Below are positions 54,558 through 64,000 of a DNA stretch of 64,000 bases, piece by piece (position 1 is the stretch's first letter; each line of letters starts with the position of its first letter). The notes beneath the pieces were generated by a model. That model did not search any database and was not told the DNA's origin. It was given only the letters and a program-made list of their open reading frames with translations. A program made the position numbers and the translations under genes. The stretch is from Proales similis (Eukaryota > Rotifera > Eurotatoria > Ploima > Proalidae). The stretch covers positions 496,001-560,000 of the forward strand of contig JAGVRJ010000014.1 in the NCBI GenBank assembly GCA_019059635.1. The letters run 5' to 3'.

Positions 54558-55629
54558 ATTGATTTTTAAAGATAGCTAATCGAATCTTAATTTTCGTCTA
54601 CGTCATCTGTTACGAAGCACGTAACTGAAGCTTTACCAGCAATATCATGCATGATGTTCAGGGAAAACTGTTTCTCATTAGCAGGTGTGCATTTGATTGT
54701 GCAAGTGCTATTGATCGATTATAGTTTCTATTTAGGGTTAGGGTTAGGTTCATTTCATAAGACCTTGATTGCTGCAAACAATTTTTGAAACCGCAATCGC
54801 CTATATCTGATAATCATTTAATAAATCGAATTAACTGATGAAATATTAATTGAGAAATGGCTGCCGAGCAGACCCTGAGAATGACTACTTGGGGCTTGAG
54901 GTTTAGAAGCTTCTATTAAGTGTATTAACAGGCTGAATTATTCTGTCCGTTGTCTTATTAATATAAAAAGAGCTTAGGTCTAATTGTAAAAAAAGGCAGA
55001 GGAAAAATAATCGAGTCAGTTGGAGCATCAAACTTGCTTCTACTTTATAGCCTCAAAGTGGTTAGGGCATGACTTCAAAGGCTAGTTGGCCATAATCCTT
55101 TCAGATCGAGCTCATAAGCAAAGCGAATAGGCAGATTTATGTGTGAATAGCAATGCCAATTTGCAGACGCTAATGATTCTCCTTTATGATGAGCTACACG
55201 TTAGATTAGGACCGACAATCGCGAGCCTTTGTTTATTTTCGCCTGGCTAACCTTTCGATGGACGCGTGCCGGCTATCCCAAATGCTCGATGCCCTGAATC
55301 TTTCGTATGTTGGCTCCATCGATGAATTGAATCGGCTGCAACTTCTACTGGACCAAACCATAATTTGCTCGACCGACTGGGCTTGCGCCGATCAAGTGCG
55401 ATAAAATTATGACGATACGCGTCGGAGGTGGCGCTCGACTATCAACAACTCTATTATCAATCGGGTCAATCGCCCAAGTAGCTCGCCCTATTCTGAAACG
55501 CCAACAGACACTTAAAACCATTTATAGTTCCTAGCCGGCCTCCGTAACCGCACTGCCGCTACGTTTTGCCAACTAAATTGACTGATTTGATTGAATCTCT
55601 TATAGACAGCAATGTCTTAACTATCGGAC
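54558..55629. promoter_or_regulatory. Divergent intergenic region with short telomere-like repeat
   Basis: About 1.07 kb separate the starts of DEG/ENaC gene 2 (-) and the UNC-89-like gene (+). It contains a TTAGGG-type tract at 54732-54750 and a short ATG-started frame of 48 codons at 55258-55404 (MDACRLSQMLDALNLSYVGS) with a donor-like GTGCG inside. That frame could be an upstream exon or leader frame of the UNC-89-like gene. I cannot prove either. Confidence 0.4.
54732..54750 (+). repeat. Interstitial telomere-type motif (TTAGGG)2TTAGG..
   Basis: The sequence TTAGGGTTAGGGTTAGG is read directly at this place. It is three near-perfect units of the common animal telomere repeat, far from any visible chromosome end in this window. 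Confidence 0.75.
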
Positions 55630-58600
55630 ATGGACTCGTTTGATAAAGGGCCGGAGTTTCACAAGCGACTCCAGTGCGAAGAGGTCGAGGCGGGAAAAGA
55701 CGCCAAGTTGTCTTGCATTATCTTCGGTCATCCTGGTAGGAAGCATCTTGTTTCATTTTCACTTCTAAACCAAAATCTCATCGATACAAAAGCTCCAGAA
55801 ATAGAATGGTACAAGGAAGACGGGAGCATCATCCAGCCGAATGAAAAATACAAAACGTCATATGACGCCGATAGCGGAAAAGCGGAGCTCGTCATTAAGT
55901 CTGCTGAGTCAAAAGATGAAATTTCTTACAAATGCTGCGCTAGCAACCAGCACGGGAAGGCCAAGAGTATTGGCGTGCTTCTTGTAAAAGGTAGAACCGA
56001 GCCGAATCCTACTCGACGCATTTATCGTGAAGATTTTTATCAAAGGAGGCAAAGCAAAAGAGCAAGCGAAGCAACTGGATGTTCCTGGTGAAAATAGGAG
56101 AAATGTGTCGCCGTTGAGAAAGATTGAAGTACCTCCTTCTAATCTCCAAACGGTGCCTGAGGAGCTCGAAGAAAGCGAACATTCAAACCCCATGCCCTTA
56201 CAAATCGAAGGAGTAACAATCCATTTATATTTTCCATGCATTTTTTCGATATTCACGAGAATATTTAAAGTGGATTAACGGAGTAACCGTTTTCAACATT
56301 CCTCCTCCCCGACAGCAGACAAATGCAGGCGAGGGGATAAAAATGTCTTTCCGGATATCAGGTTAAGTTTGAGAAATTTCATTCTTATTCTCTAGCCCTC
56401 TCCATTAAATTCTATTTAACTGTTTTGCTACAGGCCCAGAAGATCTGCAATTTACTTGGTTCAAAAATGAAAAGCCTTTGTTTGACGATGAAAGAATTGA
56501 TATTTATGGAGATAAGGAAGTCAAAACTCTTGAAATTTGCGATTGCATCCAGGCGGATTCTGGTGATTACTCCTTATTGGTGAAGCGATGGGACGAAGAA
56601 ATGCGCCTGAAATGCCATGTAGCTGTGATGCAGACTGAATCATCTAACACCCGGCCTTCAGTAGAAGGTGTTATGAAATATGGCTCAAAGTAAGAAAATT
56701 GTCCGCTTGATTTGTTGATAGATGTCTTTCAATTCGATCAAAGGAGGCAAGAAACATACCGTGCGCCTCAGTTTTTGATCAAACCGACCAATCAAACGGT
56801 CCACGAAGGCAAAACTCTAAGCATTTTATTCAAGCTTTCCGGAATTCCTGTACCAGAAGTTGCTTGGTTTCGAAATGGTCTTCCGATAAAGTTCGATTCA
56901 GAACGTGGTCGTTACCGTCTTACAAGTCGATCAATGGCTCAATTTTTTGAAATTGAAAATGCTTCTCTACTCGACGCAGGCGAGTACACCTGCACGGCAA
57001 GCAACGTGATGGGTGCCGTCTACAGTGCCATAAATGTGATTGTCGAAGGTAAGTCAGCGACCAAAAAGCCCAAATTCGTAGCGTTGCAAATGTTCAATAC
57101 TCTAAAAGCCATGACTGAGCCGGAAACAGGTGCCAGCTCTGAAATTCACTCCGACATGGATCGTTCTGGAATCGATGGAGGCGAATTGAGTTCAAAGTAC
57201 AGAAGTGGCTCTGATGCCAACACTGACCAAGGAAGCTCTTTCAACCTTAAGGTAAAATAAAAGCATCATCAAGCGATTTGGATTATTTCTTAGTGCTTTT
57301 GAAGCTTGAGCAGCGAAATCAAGAGCTGGCCCTGCAGTTATTTGAAAAACAAGTAAGAGAGCACATTTATCGTAGACTGAGCACTAGTGGCCAATTATCC
57401 GAAGCAGAGCGGGTAAGTACTAGTTCAGGTCATAAAGTCTATTTATCTCTAATCTTAATTAACGGTCTAGAGCATTTTGCTAAAAGAATACGTCCTGCTG
57501 AGCGATCACACTGACGAGAATAGAGAGATAACTCTGTTCAAGGATGAAATTGTAGAGGTTCTTGACATATCAAAGCCAGAAAAATGGCTGGTACGAGCCA
57601 GAGGTGTTCTTACACACGTTTGCTATGTTCCGCCCGAAAAGCTCTTTCCCATTTCGAACGATGAAAACTTACCGGGCGACTCAGAATATGAAAGACAATT
57701 CGCTAGGCCACAAAGAGAAGGAAACTCTGATCACGAAAAAAGAACTGATGGGGAAGAAAGTGCTAAAGGCAGTCAAGACGAATCGAAATCAACAACGAAC
57801 CAAAAACAAAAGAGAAAAGCGACTGGAGAAGAAGAGGAATCGAAGAGAGGCGAAAAGAAAATCGGTTTGATCATTTGTCTTTTATTTTATTTCAAGTACG
57901 CCTCAAAGTCTGCAATCCTGATTCTCCGCATGGAAGCTTCAGTTTACTTAGAAAGCATTGTTCGCTGCCCGAAAGCTATCTTTAAATTGAACTAGTTAAA
58001 TCAGACTGACGTTCTGTCGGATTCGCGGATATTTTGGCGTTGAATTACGCGTGCAAATCAGGGGTCTATGAAACGCTAATTATCTGAGCCGCACTGCGCT
58101 AGAGCTGAAGATGAAAGTGCGCACAGACCAAGTAACGTAGGCTCGGGTGGGCAGGCTGGCAGCCAACAAGTAAGAAAGGCAGCGAGTAAGCAAGTAAACT
58201 AGCTAGCTTAAAGATCGCAGAATTAGTGGGCGAGTTTAACGCCAAGATTTGCTGGCTAGACGAGGGGCTGAGTAGTTACTGACGATTCAGCTCGAGTCGA
58301 TCGAATAATGAGTTTCAACAAAGATTAATTCGAATCGTCTGAACGATTATTCTATTCTCTTTAATCGATATTTATCTACATGGGAAACGCCAGTTACCAA
58401 ACACACAAACGCACACGCATACACACACACACCACATCTGAGAACGCGCGCTTCATTGATTTAGTGAGCAAGCAGCCGCCTCCTTGCATTCTCCTGCCTT
58501 TCTAGCTAAATACTAATCAAGACTGACCTTTCATCCAATCGCTGGTTACTTGTGGCCAATGGAGCCTATCCGATTTCAAACAAGCTTCCTATCCTCCTCT

Positions 58601-61600
58601 TTTTCTCTCTCAGGCAGCATTCTGTACTTTTCGGCTTGACCTGATTATGGGGCGTAACGATAAGCGAGAGCGGCGGATGCGCCTACAGAGGCTATATCTC
58701 CCTAATGCTCAGCGTGCTAACAGTTTGGCATCCATTCAGCTTGCTCAAATCGTATATCATCATCTATAAGCGCCCGCTCTAAAACACAAAGCTCGCTTTC
58801 ATCTTGCCCTAAATTTTTAGCATCAAAACACATAACTAGCGTTTAATTGTTTTGTTTCAGCCCTTTCATATTGCCCTCGACGTTTGGCTTCAATCCGGAA
58901 AGCGAATCAAAGTCAAATAAGAAGAGCCTTTAGTCACGAAAGTGAGAACGGAATTCGCTCGTCTTCAAGTAGTGACGAATCCAGCGTTATGAACGAAGTA
59001 AAACCGTTACTTTTCTGACCCCAAGTTTCCAGTTCTTCTTCATTTTTTTATTCTAAGGAAGCTGATATCTACTTTGCGAATTGCGACTTTACTTCGACTG
59101 ATCTTCAGAATGCCGGAGCTACGTTCTTAAGTCTGGTCGAGAACCAATTTGTGGATATTTTGGATGCCCAAGACTCGCGATTCTATCTGGTTCGAACTAG
59201 GCCAAGAAAAGATGAACGGGTAAAAATCGGCTGGATTCCGGCCTGTTTTCTAGAGCCCAAGTCAACTTCGATAGGAATGGTAAGCCAACTAATTGCGAAC
59301 TATAAGCATCATAAAACAGACACAAATTCAATATCAACAATTAATCAACAAAAAAGGTCAATAGAAGACTTACTCGTCAGCTTTTCCGTGACGACCTGCT
59401 CTCTATTCAAAACAAAGAGGAAGAGGCGCTGGTCAAAAGAAGGTAGAATTTCGTTTTTTGGCTTTGGTTTAGAATGGCCGAAAACTAATTTTAATCATTG
59501 AATCATCAGCTATTCGTATGCTGAGCTCGTCGAAAGCGAAGGTGGCTACGTTCGAGACCTTCAGTTCATAATCGAAAATTATCTTCAAGAGCTCAGTCGG
59601 CTCGATTGCCCGTCTCATGTGAGGGAGAAGCGTGAATTCATCTTCTCCAATATAGAGGATTTGTTTGCTTTTCACAAAGTGTAAGTTAGAACAAGTTGGA
59701 ACTCAGACTATTGCTAGTGTCAACTAATGTTTGTTTCAAGACTTCTCATGAGCCAGTTCATTGAGAGTGAAGGAGAAATAGAAGCCATAAGTCGATCTTT
59801 TCTCAAAAACCGCGCCAACTTTGAAGCCTATGTGCCTTATGCAATTAACCGATGCTTCAGTGAAGCAACTCTCAACTCTTCGGAGAATATTCGGGCTTTT
59901 TTCGATGTAATCACTACTTTCGCTCTTGAATTCTCTCAAATTGTATTAGCATTCAACTCTATTATGCTATTTTAGGACGTCAATATTTGCCTTCATCTAA
60001 CTGATAAATGGATAAGCGATTATCTAAATCGCCCGCTATCGCGCTTGGTTCAATATCGCCAGTTTCTACAAGTTTGTTGTCTATGCCTCTAATACATCCC
60101 CTTTTCTCTATTTAACCATGTTACTTTCAAGGAACAAATCAAGTACACAGTGAGAGCCAAGCAGAACAGCATTTCGCTACAAGATGCCTATTTTATGTTT
60201 TGCGATTTATTCAAATGCATTGAAACGCGCCAATTGGTTAATTCAATTCAAAGTCTTCCGGCGTATCTCTCGAACCGTCTGGAATGTCTTACCAGATTTG
60301 TATGTGAACTCACAACAACCCGGGTTACGCTTATCTTAAATATTAAATTTTAAAGGACTCATTCTACATTCTTGACACTGAGCAACGACAGAGAGAACGT
60401 GTGGTTCTACTTTTCAAAGAAGGAATTGTAATTTGTAGAGTAAAACCACGCTCGCTGAATGAAATGATAAGCTCACCTGTGGGCACGGCCGGAATTGCTT
60501 CAGCACAGTCGTTGCTAAACAGCTTCAAAGGTGCACTTGCCTACAAGGCCTTCATACCGGTAGGAATTTTAATTTAATTTAATCTAATTCATCTTATTGA
60601 TGTAGCTTGTTTCAAAGTTGTCGAGCATATCTGCGATTAGAATGGACAATTTTGATGAATCTGATCCCAGACTTCTGATTGAGCTCGTATTGAACAATCC
60701 CGAGTCATTGAAATCAGAAAATACATTGACCGGCTTTGAAAACGTGAACTTGGACATGAGTGAGGTCGGAGAAAGCCTTTTATTTGGCGAGTCCAAACTT
60801 GTGCTTCAAGCCAAATCGCCTTACGCTAAGCTAGCTTTTATAAAAGCTCTAAAAGATAACATGCTGTGCAATGGGCTTCTCGATGAAACAACCGACACTC
60901 TGAATCTTGTTCAGGAAGATCTTTTCTCAAGTGCAATGCATTCGACTTTTACTCAGCGAAAAAGAAAAAGTCTAGGCCGAAAGCGTTCAACCGATCGCTT
61001 GAACATGATCGGGGGTTCAAGAATTCGCTCAGCTAGTTTAAGAAGTGATAGTGAAGAAGGAGCCATTGACTATAGATCACCGGTGGGCACATTGAAAAAA
61101 CTCAAATCAGAGCCGATGTGGTCTTCAATATCAAGTCATCTTCATGGTCAAGATGTTGCCGGCAATCGATTGACTGAAGGTAAGAGTATCTTAATAAAAA
61201 CATTCTCATTCAACTGACCCATTCTATTCAAGTTGGATCAACTGAATTCTTTTCTTTGGACTCTACAGAATCAAACTATCAAACCGCTACTGAACATGAA
61301 GAGGTCAGTAGACCAATATTCTTAAAGTCTTTGCATTCTACCGCCGTACTCGGTAACCAAATTTGAACCCAACATTTCAATGTCTGGAGAGTATAATTAT
61401 TTTTGAATAAAAAGAGGGCGAATCCGCAATCCTCGAATGCCGTCTAATATCGAATCCTAAAGCGGATCTGAAATGGTACAAAGGAGATAATCTCATTCAT
61501 GACTCGGCCGACTACATTTATCTGCAAGATCTGAATGACACATTCAAATTGGTCATTAGAGTAAGTGCAATCATTGTTATTTCGGTAACTTGCGGCTGAA

Positions 61601-64000
61601 TTTCAAAAACCTGTTTCAGGAAGCAAGCCTTTCTGACGCTGGACTTTACCGTCTGATTGCTTCCAATAGATTCGGACAAGCGATTTCCTCATGCTATTTG
61701 ACTGTAAGAGAAGGTAAGTGTTGGCTTTCCCTTCTCAAAAGAAAATTTTCAATTTTTATAATTCGACTCTCAATAACCTTGAAAGATGTTACTGATCACG
61801 ACGTGACAATAATGGATCATCTCGAAAATGAGCTCTATCAATCTGGTAAACAGCTTCGTTGAGTAATCACATTTTGAGAGGAATTTTTTTCTTATTTTTG
61901 CTTTTAGACAACACTGAGTTTGATGTATTCGAAGACAATCTTCATATCTCGGAAGATTCGCAGCTGTCTGGAAATGAGGAGTCGAGCCGAATTCCGATTA
62001 TCAGAAGGAAAAACAGTCGTCGTTCTTCATTAGTCAGCATCAATCTGGGTGGTTATAAACCCAAGTTTCTCAAGCTCTTTGACGCAACCAATGTGGACGA
62101 AGGGAAAGTTTTAATGCTCACTTGCCAGGTGGCTGGCGAGCCACGGCCAGAACTCCGATGGTTCAAGGACAATCGAGAAATACTAAGCAACGAACGCATT
62201 AATATCTCTCACTCGCCAAATGGTGCCAGTACGCTATTCATAAACAGGGCGGATATTTCCGACGCTGGTGTCTACCAAGTGAATGCCAGTAACGAGCATG
62301 GAGTTTCGGTGTATTTTGCTGAAGTGACTGTAAAGCCCGAAGGCTCACTGGCCGATAGTGTATTTGAAACTTGGATGGCTCCAGTTGACAGAAATTTTGC
62401 TCCTGAGTTTGATTCTGAGGGAAGGAATATTGCGCGTATCAAGTGTAGGGTAAAGAGCGAGAACGTTAAAGTGAATTGGCTAAAGAACGAGAGAATGCTC
62501 AATGTATCAGGCAAGTATCACATGTTTGAAAACGGATGTGAGCGAGTGCTTGAGGTGAATGATGTGCGAGGCGAAGATGCTGGAGACTATGTCTGTCAAA
62601 GTGGACGCCACCGGGTAACACTGCACTTGAGCGTTGGTATACCTGAGGACACACGGTCAATTCAGCACAGCACTGAGAGTGATGATGCGTTTGAGACTGA
62701 AGCCCCAAAATTCAATAGGCGAGCAAGCATCACCAATCCAAATAGAATACTCACTTATGTAAAGGACGTTTATGTAAGTGAAGGAGTTCCATTCGTAGAA
62801 CTCAAGTGTCGAGTGAGAAATGCCAACACCAGAGTTGAATGGCTCAAAGGTGAGCAAGTGCTCACCGATGGTTCAAAATATCGAATATTCGCCCGCGGCA
62901 ACGAACGAATCTTGTGCATAAACGAGCCTGGCTCGAGCGATAGCGGCAGCTATTACTGCCATAGTGGCCGATTCAAAATCAGTCTTAACTTGTTTGTCAA
63001 TCCGTTTGAAAGTAATTCGGACAACTTCTTCATTCAAGAGAGTCGACCACGCTTCAATGGAGAAGAGGAGCTCATTTACTATGAAAATCAAGAAGCAGCT
63101 TTGAAATGTCTACTTCGTCACGAGCGAGAATCAGTCGTTTGGCTTAAAGATGACAAACGTTTGTACGGATCTAATACTCGCTTGAACGAAGAAAAGTATG
63201 AAGCTGTTGAAGATGGTCCGGTTCGTAAACTTCTGATTAAGGATTTGAATGAAATGGACCGAGGCAGCTACGTTTGCCAAAGCAAGAGCGACCCAACCAA
63301 ACGAGTCGAGTTTAAAATGAACGTGAAAAGGGCGAGGCCAGAGTTTGTTCAGACTCTGCGTGATGTCTACGTCACTAGGATCGACAGCCGAGTTATATTT
63401 GAGTGCATCACTCGAACCCCTCGCACGATGAACCCATATCATGTGCGCTGGTTCAAGAATGGCAAGCAAATTGACCAATACACTAATGAGCGTTACCTGT
63501 TGTTCAATTACTGTAACGATGAAGACGTTGACGGATCCGTACTTAATTTCAGCAAACTGATCATTCAGGCGCCTTTGAGCCTGGAAGACCAAGGCGATTA
63601 TAGTGTGTATTTGGATGACGGTCTAAGCTCAAATGCATCTCTCGTTATTGACGTATCGCCGCAAAAGGAACTCAAATTTCAGTCCGAGTTGAAATCCAAA
63701 CGAGTCTCTAGTCTTCATGAGTTTCAATTATCGCAGCAGAGAAATGAGAGTGAACTGCTCGAATCACCGCTCTCGCCTATTTATGAAGCAGAAACAAGTA
63801 AGAAGCGATTCTTCCCGTCAAGCGCCAACTTGGAATTTAGCAAACAGCTTGAGCCGTTTATCGACTGCGACGAGGGCCGCGATCTCCTACTTGAATGTTG
63901 GGTTAACAAATTTGACACAAGAGCGAAATGGTATTTTAACGAGCAGCCTTTAATGGTCGATCAGTCGCGTGGCAAATTCGACATACAAACTCAAGACGGC
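55630..64000 (+). CDS. unc-89: UNC-89/obscurin-like giant: Ig, SH3, RhoGEF (DH-PH), Ig array; 3' end beyond window
   Basis: Giant sarcomeric M-line-type protein with Rho guanine-exchange activity. Exons read, in order: Ig1 (55630-55990; IEWYKEDGSIIQPNEKYK), Ig2 (about 56290-56640), Ig3 (56752-57050; DAGEYTCTASNVMGAVYS) and a coiled linker. A first SH3 follows (about 57478-57660; REITLFKDEIVEVLDISKPE), then a Lys/Glu-rich tract. After about 1 kb of mostly intron come a Ser-rich exon (about 58862-59000) and a second SH3 (59058-59280; GATFLSLVENQFVDILDAQD). The DH domain is spread over several exons (59513-60300; SYAELVESEGGYVRDLQFII, FEAYVPYAINR). PH spans about 60357-60880 (FYILDTEQRQRERVVLLFKE). 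Then Ig domains lie at about 61414-61710, 62050-62335, 62395-62640, 62710-63000, 63045-63330, 63340-63660 and 63800 to the edge. The last roughly 2.1 kb is one exon. Most introns are short. The N-terminal exon is uncertain. No kinase domain is in the window. Confidence 0.87.
57996..58860. other. Probable large intron of the UNC-89-like gene
   Basis: This is the only long non-coding stretch inside the gene (about 0.9 kb, far above the usual 50-115 bp). It contains a CA microsatellite and several TAG/AGC-rich short repeats. I see no nested gene. Any regulatory role is speculation. Confidence 0.5.
58399..58431. repeat. Imperfect CA-dinucleotide microsatellite
   Basis: Interrupted (CA)n tract with ACG and ATA interruptions, read directly. 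Confidence 0.85.

Noticed and set aside
55258-55404. 48-codon ATG frame upstream of the UNC-89-like gene as a stand-alone gene
   Set aside because: Too short to call; kept only as a possible leader frame or first exon.
1-64000. CRISPR arrays, tRNA or rRNA genes
   Set aside because: No regular spacer-repeat arrays, no cloverleaf with A/B-box pattern and no rRNA-like sequence noticed on reading; a tRNA scan was not possible.

Overview
The window is nuclear DNA from an animal with a compact genome. The genes are metazoan (SLC6 transporter, DEG/ENaC channels, NUP210, NELF-E, MOB1, an UNC-89/obscurin-like muscle giant). Introns are short, mostly about 50-115 bp with GT...AG ends. Neighbouring genes are usually a few hundred bases apart on either strand. 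A chitinase with a chitin-binding domain suggests a chitin-using invertebrate. I cannot fix the phylum from sequence alone.

Layout. 1-2333 (+) is the 3' part of an SLC6 transporter. 3284-5713 (-) is TBCCD1, 5971-7781 (-) AP-3 mu and 8120-8502 (-) COX6C. 9024-11465 (+) is an intronless EXTL3-like glycosyltransferase, convergent with NELF-E at 11703-13017 (-). An acyltransferase-3 membrane protein lies at 13324-14574 (-). HEATR1/UTP10 (15886-23277, +), MOB1 (23743-24610, +), an intronless DEG/ENaC channel (25260-26672, +) and NUP210/gp210 (27135-33164, +) follow. A two-domain GH18 chitinase with a C-terminal chitin-binding domain occupies 33635-37166 (+). From about 37.3 to 52.9 kb there is an accessory block: a DUF4781-type gene (37774-40675, 846 codons predicted), a giant gene with a SecA-type motor (40839-51770, five exons, 3534 aa) and a small unknown gene (52027-52623). 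A second intronless DEG/ENaC channel (53262-54557, -) follows. From 55630 to the window end runs an UNC-89/obscurin-like gene (Ig, SH3, DH-PH, many Ig), cut by the window edge.

The most interesting feature is the 37.3-52.9 kb block. It is flanked by direct repeats. The left copy holds the intact 3' end of the chitinase plus a remnant of the DEG/ENaC 3' end. The right copy holds a broken fragment of the chitinase 3' end plus the intact DEG/ENaC 3' end. This implies an ancestral convergent chitinase/DEG-ENaC junction that was duplicated around the block. The block pairs a eukaryotic SecA-motor giant with a DUF4781 protein whose C-terminal end resembles polymorphic-toxin-type nuclease domains. 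Both have clean eukaryotic introns, so neither is bacterial contamination.

Other points: the first chitinase GH18 domain has lost its catalytic acid and uses an apparent GC-AG intron next to a 21-nt exon. One DEG/ENaC channel carries a lysine in its selectivity filter. NELF-E lacks the Arg-Asp repeat tract of vertebrate orthologues.
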